Below, in pieces: positions 1-4,263 of a stretch of DNA of 8,826 nucleotides (the stretch's first letter is position 1; each line of letters opens with the position of its first letter). Under the pieces are notes generated by a model. It searched no databases. It was not told the DNA's origin and saw only the letters and a program-made list of their open reading frames with translations. The stretch is from assembly GCA_002501845.1 (NCBI GenBank), contig DAOL01000036.1, positions 19,353 to 28,178 of the forward strand, read 5' to 3'. The translations under genes and the position numbers were made by a program. This DNA comes from Nitrososphaera sp. UBA217. GTDB taxonomy: Archaea > Thermoproteota > Nitrososphaeria > Nitrososphaerales > Nitrososphaeraceae.

Positions 1-30
1 GACGAGAACCGGTAAAAGATATTCAAACAG

Positions 31-37
31 TTTATTT
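31..37 (+). promoter_or_regulatory. TATA-like box for the first 26-residue microprotein
   Basis: The A/T-rich TTTATTT lies about 28 bases before the ATG at 62, the spacing expected for an archaeal leaderless promoter. It is flanked by a short inverted repeat, AAACAG at 25-30 and CTGTTT at 51-56, which could be an operator half-site pair. Spacing and composition are seen; promoter activity is inferred. Confidence 0.5.
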
Positions 38-61
38 CTTTTTTAGCGCACTGTTTTTCAC

Positions 62-142
62 ATGATATGGACCATAATTTGGGCGATCCTTGGGATCATC
101 GTCCTGATAATATTGCTCAAGGTCTTGTTCGGACTAATTTAA
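62..142 (+). CDS. 26-residue single-pass membrane microprotein, copy 1
   Basis: An ATG-to-TAA frame of 26 codons encodes an almost entirely hydrophobic peptide. It begins MIWTIIWAILG, continues with an Ile/Leu/Val run, has one lysine at residue 20, and ends VLFGLI. This is the length of one membrane helix with no room for another domain. The function is unknown to me. The main evidence that it is real is a paralogue at 3575-3655 on the same strand: 19 of 26 residues match, all substitutions but T4/Y and A8/T are conservative, and 11 of the 19 matching residues use different synonymous codons. A TATA-like box sits at the leaderless distance. It is followed by a convergent gene after 50 bases. 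Such peptides often act as subunits or modulators of membrane complexes, but nothing here identifies a partner. A longer frame at 67-264 overlaps it in another phase and looks spurious. Confidence 0.72.
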   Translation: MIWTIIWAILGIIVLIILLKVLFGLI

Positions 143-192
143 AAACGATTAGCTACCCTCTTGCCAATCAGAAGCGTCAAAAAAATAGAAGG

Positions 193-378
193 TTACGTTT
201 CGCTATAAGCCGTCTTATATTGCTGGTACAATTCCTGCTTGATGTTTTCCGTCAGATCCTGTAATTCTTTTTTATCATTCAAGTTATTCTTTCTTTTCGG
301 TGATACACCTAGCGACCGCAGCTCGGATAACCACTGGTCTATGCTGTTCATTTCGTCGTGAAATGACTGTTCTTGCAT
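193..378 (-). CDS. 61-residue hydrophilic helical protein, unknown function
   Basis: A 61-codon ATG frame encodes a charged, glutamine-rich protein without cysteines, signal or membrane segment. Residues 1-22 (SFHDEMNSIDQWLSELRSLG region) and 37-57 (ELQDLTENIKQELYQQYK) are likely two amphipathic helices joined by a basic turn (SPKRKNN). I recognise no family. The start is supported by an A/T-rich box at 404-413, read on the minus strand as CTTTTTATCT, about 30 bases before the ATG. It converges with the membrane microprotein at 62-142. Its length and composition fit a small cytosolic protein; a chance frame is the alternative. Confidence 0.62.
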   Translation of the reverse strand: MQEQSFHDEMNSIDQWLSELRSLGVSPKRKNNLNDKKELQDLTENIKQELYQQYKTAYSET

Positions 379-403
379 TCGCTATTGCCTCTGGCGAAAA
401 ACC

Positions 404-413
404 AGATAAAAAG
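404..413 (-). promoter_or_regulatory. TATA-like box for the 61-residue gene
   Basis: On the minus strand this reads CTTTTTATCT, about 30 bases before the ATG ending at 378, consistent with a leaderless or nearly leaderless transcript. The assignment rests on spacing and composition only. Confidence 0.45.
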
Positions 414-475
414 CTTAGTGGAGTAATGTTATTGTAGAATCTTGTACCCTACGCAGAGTAATTTGTTATGTATCT

Positions 476-486
476 CATAAATAATT
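476..486 (+). promoter_or_regulatory. TATA-like box for the Dps gene
   Basis: CATAAATAATT lies about 24 bases upstream of the ATG at 505. Position and A/T content fit the archaeal TBP site. There is no convincing ribosome-binding site between it and the ATG, which suggests a leaderless message. Confidence 0.5.
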
Positions 487-504
487 TCATGCCGCAATGG
501 GAGC

Positions 505-1038
505 ATGGCTTCGAAAAGTAGCACTGAAACGGCGATAATGGAAAAGGATGTCAGAACCGATATTGGCGTGAAGGATGATGCGCGCAAAAAGCTGGTGGAG
601 ATACTTAACATGCGTCTATGCGACGAATATGTGCTTTACACAAAAACAAGGAACTTCCACTGGAACGTGATAGGGCCACGTTTTTCTCGGCTGCATGAGT
701 TCTTTGAGGAGCAGTATGAAATTCTGGACGAGATTGTGGACGAGGTAGCGGAAAGGGCAAGGCAGCTTGGCGGCAAATCGCTTGGAACGCTCGAAGAATT
801 TGCCCGGCATTCGAGCATTAACGAGCACCCAGGCCAGTATCCGGACGCGCAAACAATGATATCGAATCTGCTGAAGGATCACGAGACCATAATCAAGACG
901 CTGAGAAAGAACGCTGACGAAGCTGAAGAACAATATGAGGACATGGCCACAAACGACTTTTTCCTTGAAGCGGTGCAAAAACACGAAAAGATGGCATGGA
1001 TGCTGAGGGCACACCTAGAAGGCAGTGATGCCCTCTAA
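505..1038 (+). CDS. dps: Dps-family ferritin-like DNA-protection/iron-storage protein
   Basis: This 177-residue protein is a four-helix ferritin-like protein of the Dps class. Such proteins oxidise Fe(II), usually with hydrogen peroxide, store the iron inside a 12-subunit cage and protect DNA. The inter-subunit ferroxidase residues are visible with the classical spacing: H52 in NFHWNV, H64 in RLHEFFEE, E68, and D79/E83 in VDEVAERARQLGG. These align one-for-one with H51, H63, D67, D78 and E82 of E. coli Dps. Helices A-D cover roughly residues 24-53, 60-88, 114-145 and 149-172. The N-terminal tail of about 22 residues is charged and may contact DNA or other subunits. The length is normal for the family. 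The first in-frame ATG, at 505, follows a TATA-like box at leaderless spacing. It converges on a diiron-type lactamase gene, leaving a 20-base gap with a TTTTT tract at 1041-1045 that probably ends transcription. Confidence 0.95.
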   Translation: MASKSSTETAIMEKDVRTDIGVKDDARKKLVEILNMRLCDEYVLYTKTRNFHWNVIGPRFSRLHEFFEEQYEILDEIVDEVAERARQLGGKSLGTLEEFARHSSINEHPGQYPDAQTMISNLLKDHETIIKTLRKNADEAEEQYEDMATNDFFLEAVQKHEKMAWMLRAHLEGSDAL

Positions 1039-1058
1039 TATTTTTCATAGCGGAACTA

Positions 1059-1832
1059 TCAGCTGACCTCTAACTTTTGTCCAAGCAACATTCCAGTATA
1101 TGCGAACTGGTTTTTCATCAATGCATGGGCGTACTTTGAGAACAAAGAGCTATCAAAACAAGAGCCGTGCATGGGGTAGATCATTTCCGGCCTAAGCTTT
1201 GCAAGCCTTTCTACGGTCTGCCTTACCGGCTTCTCGCTGGCAAAAATGCCAACGGCCTGATACAGTTTGATCATGTTGTCTGACAGGTCGTCAGACATCA
1301 CCGGTTTGTTGTTGCCGGGCTGGATAAATAGGTCTGATGGAAACAATGACTTTGTCGTCTCTTCAAAAATCATCATGCTGTCCCAGTGGTGCACGTGGGG
1401 AGTCATGATAAACCTGAATTTTCTCCTACCGGTGCTCAAAGTCTCATTGTCCCAAAACGATGTGTGATCTGCAGGCACATTGGCCCAGCCAGTCAAGTTC
1501 AATTTTGAGCTCAGATCGCTGCATACGAGCCTGGCCCTTGGCGCTTTCAGGAATTCCATTCCGCCCCACTCGTCGCTCTCAAAGTGCAGGAATGCGACAT
1601 AGGCCAGCTTTTCCAACGGTATTACCTCTTTTACCTTCTGTTCGATCTGCTCGTACATTCCAATCGGTCCAGTGTGAATGAGAGTGGGCTGCTCGTCGTT
1701 CACAAGAAACTGGTTAAAGGTTATACCATAATCGTCCACGAACCCGGATATCCTGTATATCCCATCCCTGATTTCGTGTATTTCGACCTTCGCGGTTTTG
1801 GGAAAATAAAGGGACCTACTAACTTCGGGCAT
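1059..1832 (-). CDS. Stand-alone diiron metallo-beta-lactamase domain (flavodiiron/ODP-like)
   Basis: This 257-residue protein is a metallo-beta-lactamase fold of the oxygen-binding diiron (ODP) group, related to the N-terminal half of flavodiiron oxygen/NO reductases. The metal ligands are present: H83-x-E85-x-D87 in LHFESDEWGG, a histidine cluster H146/H148/H149 followed by WDSM, D167 in FPSDLF, and H222 in YPMHGSCF. The flavodiiron pattern H-x-E-x-D is kept, but the next residue, usually histidine, is E88. No flavodoxin domain follows: the gene stops after the lactamase fold, so electrons would have to come from another protein, or the domain may be a sensor. The ATG ending at 1832 has a weak AT-rich element at 1854-1862 and GGTGG four bases before it. 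It converges with dps, suggesting a shared oxidative-stress theme (inference). A hydrolase role is the less likely alternative. Confidence 0.9.
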   Translation of the reverse strand: MPEVSRSLYFPKTAKVEIHEIRDGIYRISGFVDDYGITFNQFLVNDEQPTLIHTGPIGMYEQIEQKVKEVIPLEKLAYVAFLHFESDEWGGMEFLKAPRARLVCSDLSSKLNLTGWANVPADHTSFWDNETLSTGRRKFRFIMTPHVHHWDSMMIFEETTKSLFPSDLFIQPGNNKPVMSDDLSDNMIKLYQAVGIFASEKPVRQTVERLAKLRPEMIYPMHGSCFDSSLFSKYAHALMKNQFAYTGMLLGQKLEVS

Positions 1833-1906
1833 GTGCCACCATAGAGTAACCGGGGTATTTCAGTGCTACTGTTGGCGTTTTGCCTTCGCTTTCCCAGTTG
1901 AAAGGT

Positions 1907-2062
1907 TCATTGTGAAACGTGTTTCGACTTTCTACGCACAAATTCCCTTCTCGGATCTTTCTCAGGGTACGGGTCCGGGCTCGGCTCCTCTCCAAGCTGG
2001 CCAGAGGTCGCATCGTTTAGTGCCTGATCGCGCTTGAACGGATTCTTTCTCTCCGTGCTCAT
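1907..2062 (-). CDS. 51-residue charged protein upstream of the ODP gene, unknown function
   Basis: An ATG frame of 51 codons reads MSTERKNPFKRDQALND, then a Gly/Pro/Glu-rich stretch (EEPSPDPYPEKDPRREF), then a basic tail (VRRKSKHVSQ). It has no hydrophobic core, cysteine or membrane segment, so it is probably disordered or binds a nucleic acid or protein partner. I recognise no family. Coherent charged composition, proline periodicity and an intergenic position support it. The stop lies 74 bases before the ODP start on the same strand, so co-transcription is possible. It is divergent from the roadblock-like gene, with 73 bases between starts. CCTATTAG, about 25-29 bases upstream of the ATG, is a weak TATA candidate. 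Overlapping longer frames on either strand look like shadows. Confidence 0.68.
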   Translation of the reverse strand: MSTERKNPFKRDQALNDATSGQLGEEPSPDPYPEKDPRREFVRRKSKHVSQ

Positions 2063-2103
2063 ATACTAGCTTGGCATCCATTGCTAATAGGCCTTACTAA
2101 AAA

Positions 2104-2113
2104 TTCAATAAAC
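2104..2113 (+). promoter_or_regulatory. TATA-like box for the roadblock-like gene
   Basis: TTCAATAAAC is centred about 27 bases before the ATG at 2136. The 73-base gap it lies in also carries the divergent promoter of the 51-residue gene. Confidence 0.4.
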
Positions 2114-2135
2114 ACCATCCATAACAAAATGTAGC

Positions 2136-2501
2136 ATGGATTTTGAAAAGCTTTGCAATCAAGTGTTTGCCCTTAACGACGACATCAGGTATGCCGGCGT
2201 GATCAACAATACAGGTCTGTCAATTGGAGGCGGCATGCGCAAGGGGATAGACTCGATAGTCACGGAAACAGATGAAGAGCTCTTCCTCACCCAGACTGCG
2301 CTGCGCAAGTCGATGAGGGAGCGCTTTGACGACGCAATGGGCAGGGCAAGGTTCGCGTACGTCGAGCGCGAAAAGATATCAATTCTGACCTTTTACATGG
2401 ATGACAAAATCTTGCTGGTTACGTTAGAGCCAAACATTGACTCGCACACCGCAATGGACATTGCAGACGACACGCTCGAGATGTTGAATAAGAAGCATTG
2501 A
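2136..2501 (+). CDS. Roadblock/profilin-like small protein (thaumarchaeal DUF6659 type)
   Basis: This 121-residue protein has the order beta-hairpin (residues 17-33, IRYAGVINNTGLSIGGG), long helix (46-66), beta strands (71-99, ending DDKILLVTLEP) and C-terminal helix (102-119). That is the roadblock/LC7-longin-like layout. From memory the pattern DIR-x-x-GVIN...G, then R-x-x-FDDAMGRA, then YVEREKI matches small proteins common in ammonia-oxidising archaea, annotated I believe as DUF6659. The biochemical role is not established. Roadblock domains elsewhere form dimers and regulate small GTPases, but no GTPase is seen here. There is no signal or membrane segment, so it is cytosolic. It appears to be a single-gene transcript with its own TATA-like box. 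Confidence 0.82.
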   Translation: MDFEKLCNQVFALNDDIRYAGVINNTGLSIGGGMRKGIDSIVTETDEELFLTQTALRKSMRERFDDAMGRARFAYVEREKISILTFYMDDKILLVTLEPNIDSHTAMDIADDTLEMLNKKH

Positions 2502-2561
2502 CGCAGGAATTTTATTGTCATCAGATAAATGTAGACTCTTGGTAGGCGTATATCACGCGTA

Positions 2562-2684
2562 ATGATGTTGATTAGATGTTATACCTGCAACAAGGTCTTT
2601 GATATTGACAAAAAGAGTGAAAGGCAAGAGGCGATCAAACACAGTCAAGCTTGTCATGAAATGACGCAGGGCTTTAGGGCATAA
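2562..2684 (+). CDS. 40-residue CCHC zinc-finger-like microprotein
   Basis: A frame starting ATG-ATG encodes MMLIRCYTCNKVF, a charged middle (DIDKKSERQEAIKH) and a Cys/His end (SQACHEMTQGFRA). The potential ligands are C6 and C9 (CYTC), H27, C31 and H32. A C-x2-C knuckle followed 17 residues later by H-x3-C resembles a single C2HC/C2H2 finger with a slightly long helix. Such a peptide would bind one zinc ion and perhaps a nucleic acid or protein. Either adjacent ATG (2562 or 2565) may be the start. An AT-rich element, AGATAAAT, lies at 2523-2530. The frame ends at TAA 2682-2684, and a further ATG at 2686 starts only a frame antisense to the next gene. The motif supports a real gene; the family is unassigned. 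Confidence 0.68.
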   Translation: MMLIRCYTCNKVFDIDKKSERQEAIKHSQACHEMTQGFRA

Positions 2685-2755
2685 AATGTCAACAAAGCTC
2701 GATCAACTAATTAACCCAGAATGCACACAGAGGAGCATATCTATCCATACTCACG

Positions 2756-3010
2756 CTATAGAATGTGCTCTATGGCTTTCTGTATGTCTCCCGCATCAAT
2801 CACGTCTCCGGCCATCATCGCTTCTAACAGCCTGAGGACAATCAATTCACCTGTGGCGCCAGCTATTGTCTGCGGAACAACTACGACTACGTCGTCCACA
2901 ATTACTGTGACCTCTTTGTCGCTGCCCCCACTCCAGTCTTTTGGTATGCCCACGTAAAAGTAGTTCGGGTCTGCTGTCTTGCTTATATCCTGATATAGAA
3001 TCTGAACCAT
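2756..3010 (-). CDS. 84-residue protein of unknown function with a strong promoter
   Basis: This 84-residue ATG frame begins MVQILYQDISKTADPNYFYVG. It then has a Gly/Ser/Asp loop (KDWSGGSDKE), a very hydrophobic strand pair (VTVIVDDVVVVVPQT), and a helical C-terminus ending DAGDIQKAIEHIL. The layout suggests a small alpha/beta fold. The VDDVVVVVP segment is too short and acid-interrupted for a membrane helix. I do not recognise the family. The promoter is the best in the window: TATAAAAAT at 3031-3039 (minus strand), preceded by a purine-rich BRE-like AAAG, about 25 bases before the ATG. No ribosome-binding site is evident, so the message is probably leaderless. It converges with the zinc-finger gene. 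Confidence 0.72.
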   Translation of the reverse strand: MVQILYQDISKTADPNYFYVGIPKDWSGGSDKEVTVIVDDVVVVVPQTIAGATGELIVLRLLEAMMAGDVIDAGDIQKAIEHIL

Positions 3011-3030
3011 TACATTAACTTCGCACGTTA

Positions 3031-3039
3031 ATTTTTATA
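3031..3039 (-). promoter_or_regulatory. Strong TATA box of the 84-residue gene
   Basis: On the minus strand the site reads TATAAAAAT with AAAG immediately before it, centred about 25 bases upstream of the ATG. This is close to an archaeal BRE/TATA consensus and implies a leaderless transcript. Confidence 0.65.
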
Positions 3040-3055
3040 CTTTATATTGCATTCT

Positions 3056-3238
3056 TTGCCAGACGCGGATATTGACTCTTTGATTTCGTTAGGGGAAAAC
3101 CAACAATTGTAACGAGGGTCCAGTTATATGAAGACAGCATGGCCGGAGTTGGTTTACGATAACGCATTTCATGCCGGCGGTGGGCTGTACAAGTTGAAGT
3201 ATTGGGGTTACAATCATCACATAAGTATTGATTGCTAA
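3056..3238 (+). other. Possible remnant or microORF between two minus-strand genes
   Basis: In one plus frame, 18 codons (PDADIDSLISLGENQQL) end at a TAA at 3110. They are followed in the same frame by 36 codons from an ATG at 3128 (MKTAWPELVYDNAFHAGG... ending HHISIDC) to a TAA at 3236. The second piece is rich in Trp, Tyr and Gly and looks protein-like, but no promoter is convincing and I recognise nothing. It may be a decayed gene with an in-frame stop, a 36-residue microprotein, or chance. The rest of the 3011-3271 gap holds only the promoter of the 84-residue gene. Confidence 0.22.
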
Positions 3239-3271
3239 CCTCCAAAAAAAGAAAAAATAGGGTCTGGCTTT

Positions 3272-3448
3272 TCAATCAAACTTTTCTTTTAGCTTTTCCT
3301 TTTTGTATTCCCAGTCAAGATCTCTGCCAACATCTTTGGCCTTGTTCGCCACTGCTTTTGCTCCCGCCTGAACCTTGTCTGCGACGTCTTCCAGGTCTTT
3401 TTCTGCTTCGCTCTTTCTCCTGATTTTGACTTCATATTCATCGGGCAT
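3272..3448 (-). CDS. 58-residue charged coiled-coil-like protein
   Basis: A 58-codon ATG frame encodes MPDEYEVKIRRKSEAEKD, an Ala/Lys/Asp-rich helical middle (ADKVQAGAKAVANKAKD) and a charged end (WEYKKEKLKEKFD). Alternating charges and regular alanines suggest one long helix, partly of the hydrophilic stress-protein style. From memory, similar short proteins recur in ammonia-oxidising archaea; no function is known to me. A longer minus-strand frame at 3289-3507 overlaps it in another phase, but its Arg/Gln/Trp-rich translation looks like a shadow. The present frame has AAG/GAA/GAC codons like its neighbours. GCTTTTAGT at 3473-3481 (minus strand) is at the leaderless distance. It is divergent from the second membrane microprotein, with 126 bases between starts. 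Confidence 0.78.
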   Translation of the reverse strand: MPDEYEVKIRRKSEAEKDLEDVADKVQAGAKAVANKAKDVGRDLDWEYKKEKLKEKFD

Positions 3449-3472
3449 TGTATGTTTTTAGCCGCCGTTATC

Positions 3473-3481
3473 ACTAAAAGC
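3473..3481 (-). promoter_or_regulatory. TATA-like box for the 58-residue gene
   Basis: Read on the minus strand this is GCTTTTAGT, centred about 29 bases before the ATG ending at 3448. It is a moderate match by composition, stronger by position. Confidence 0.38.
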
Positions 3482-3506
3482 GATTGTAGAACATCATACT
3501 GCCGCA

Positions 3507-3531
3507 TTTAGCTTGTATTTGATAAGCTAAA
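3507..3531. repeat. Perfect 8-bp inverted repeat in a divergent promoter region
   Basis: TTTAGCTT at 3507-3514 is the exact reverse complement of AAGCTAAA at 3524-3531, with a 9-base spacer. It lies just upstream of the TATA-like region of the second membrane microprotein and between that gene and the divergent 58-residue gene. An operator for a dimeric regulator is a reasonable reading. A terminator is less likely because no gene ends here. Confidence 0.45.
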
Positions 3532-3545
3532 ACTTCTGTAAAGGC

Positions 3546-3556
3546 CTTATCTTTTA
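3546..3556 (+). promoter_or_regulatory. TATA-like box for the second membrane microprotein
   Basis: CTTATCTTTTA is centred about 25 bases upstream of the ATG at 3575, the same arrangement as before the first copy at 62. There is no ribosome-binding site, which suggests leaderless translation. Confidence 0.42.
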
Positions 3557-3574
3557 ATCTGCACCATTCGCTTT

Positions 3575-3655
3575 ATGCTTTGGTACATCATCTGGACTAT
3601 CCTGGGCGTCATAGTGCTGATAGTACTGCTCAGAGTGCTTCTTGGTCTGATTTAA
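3575..3655 (+). CDS. 26-residue single-pass membrane microprotein, copy 2
   Basis: This 26-codon ATG-TAA frame begins MLWYIIWTILG and ends VLLGLI, with a single arginine at residue 20 where copy 1 (62-142) has lysine. The conserved features are W3, I5-I6-W7, I9-L10-G11, the basic residue 20, G24 and the final L-I. The whole peptide is one hydrophobic helix with a tryptophan-bearing N-terminus and a basic residue near the C-terminus, consistent with an integral membrane peptide of an archaeal cell membrane. Both copies have exactly the same length and end in ATT-TAA. The DNA has diverged at many third positions while the protein has not, so both copies appear maintained. Function and partner are unknown. 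Confidence 0.74.
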   Translation: MLWYIIWTILGVIVLIVLLRVLLGLI

Positions 3656-3703
3656 CGCGCGTCAAGATGTGCACCAAAACATTCCGCACGAGGTGGGAAA
3701 TAA

Positions 3704-4192
3704 GTGAGTAAAAGCGAAAAAATCGTAAGGGTATGTGCAACACCGTTAGTTCTTCAGCGTCAGCCACTCCGGTCTGCTGACAATGAAGTGAATAGCAAAT
3801 ACCTCAAAAGTCGCTATATACGATCGAAGGTCAGAAAGGCAAGACTTTGGTCTCTTGCAAGGATAGGTATTGTGATGTTCCCGACTATGACGATCCCACT
3901 CTGTGAGTTGTCGCTAACTGGCCTGCTTAGCTTCCCTGTTTTCATTCCGTCCCCAATCGGCATGGAACTGGCTGAAATTACTACGTCATTGTTACGTTCC
4001 TCATTTTCTTTTTCTCGCGATTTCAATAAAGGAATGCGACATGATTTCACAGGAAGAACAGCCGCAACGGCCTTGTTGGACAGAGTAATAGGAACATGGC
4101 AGATAATGCGACATCCTTTAACGACAAAAGGTATTAGCCGCCTGTCGTCATGTGCCGTATTTTTGGAGCGGTTAGGGCGTTCTAAAAGGTAG
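3704..4192 (+). CDS. Uncertain 162-residue frame, unknown product
   Basis: A GTG-started frame of 162 codons runs uninterrupted to TAG. GAGGTG, a good match to the anti-Shine-Dalgarno region, lies about eight bases before the GTG, which together with its length is the argument for it. Against it, the translation (MSKSEKIVRVCATPL... ending FLERLGRSKR) has no domain I know. It mixes CGA/CGT/CGC/CGG arginine codons unlike the confident genes, and its middle stretch (IPLCELSLTGLLSFPVF) looks like a mis-framed hydrophobic run. Two minus-strand frames (3814-4050 and 4001-4114) compete for the same DNA. Treat it as unresolved. Confidence 0.28.
   Translation: MSKSEKIVRVCATPLVLQRQPLRSADNEVNSKYLKSRYIRSKVRKARLWSLARIGIVMFPTMTIPLCELSLTGLLSFPVFIPSPIGMELAEITTSLLRSSFSFSRDFNKGMRHDFTGRTAATALLDRVIGTWQIMRHPLTTKGISRLSSCAVFLERLGRSKR
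3814..4050 (-). CDS. Uncertain 78-residue frame antisense to the previous one
   Basis: A GTG-started minus-strand frame gives a charged N-terminus (KSREKENEERNNDVV), then SMPIGDGMKTGKLSRP and a strand-like end (SGIVIVGNITIPILARD). Its composition is more protein-like than that of the plus-strand frame over the same DNA. However, no TATA-like box or ribosome-binding site is convincing, and an internal ATG at 3963 is an alternative start. I recognise no family. Confidence 0.25.
   Translation of the reverse strand: MKSCRIPLLKSREKENEERNNDVVISASSMPIGDGMKTGKLSRPVSDNSQSGIVIVGNITIPILARDQSLAFLTFDRI
4001..4114 (-). CDS. Possible 37-residue cysteine-rich microprotein
   Basis: An ATG frame of 37 codons reads MSHYLPCSYYSVQQGR, then CGCSSCEIMSH, then a basic end (FIEIARKRK). 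C7, C17, C19, C22 and H27 form a plausible metal-binding set (C-x9-C-x-C-x2-C-x4-H). A weak AT-rich element, CTAATACC, is about 20 bases upstream, slightly too close for a standard box. It overlaps the frames at 3704-4192 and 3814-4050, so at most one or two of the three are real. Chance cannot be excluded for so short a frame. Confidence 0.28.
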   Translation of the reverse strand: MSHYLPCSYYSVQQGRCGCSSCEIMSHSFIEIARKRK

Positions 4193-4202
4193 AATGGAAC
4201 GA

Positions 4203-4238
4203 CAAGACTGTTCTGAAACGTAGTCTTACTAACAAGAC
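4203..4238 (+). other. Short alternative hairpins in the leader of the SIMPL gene
   Basis: GTCTT at 4223-4227 can pair with AAGAC at 4204-4208 or with AAGAC at 4234-4238, giving two mutually exclusive 5-bp stems. They end about 25 bases before the ATG at 4264. The stems are weak; the arrangement is seen but a regulatory role is speculative. No clear TATA box lies at the leaderless distance, so this gene may have a leader. Confidence 0.2.
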
Positions 4239-4263
4239 GAACCTAGACCTATGGTAACAGAAT

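Noticed and set aside
62..142. Resemblance of the microprotein's MLWYIIWTILG-type start to CydX-like small oxidase subunits (MWYFAWILG)
   Set aside because: The similarity is only Trp/Ile/Leu/Gly bias in a membrane helix. No cytochrome bd genes are present, so homology is not supported.
67..264. 65-codon plus-strand frame at the left end
   Set aside because: It overlaps the 26-residue microprotein in another phase and runs antisense through the 61-residue gene; its translation has no coherent composition.
1819..2013. 64-codon minus-strand frame overlapping the 51-residue gene
   Set aside because: Its Arg/Thr-rich start looks like the shadow of the charged 51-residue frame, and it overlaps the start of the ODP gene.
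2686..2841. Short plus-strand frame starting ATGTCAACAAAGC right after the zinc-finger stop
   Set aside because: It runs antisense into the 84-residue gene, which has a far better promoter; its later codons look random.
3042..3275. 77-codon minus-strand frame with a TTG start
   Set aside because: Phe/Leu-rich start and random-looking remainder, no promoter, and it contains the promoter of the 84-residue gene.
3289..3507. 72-codon minus-strand frame
   Set aside because: It is a phase-shifted shadow of the 58-residue charged gene at 3272-3448, which has the better composition and promoter position.
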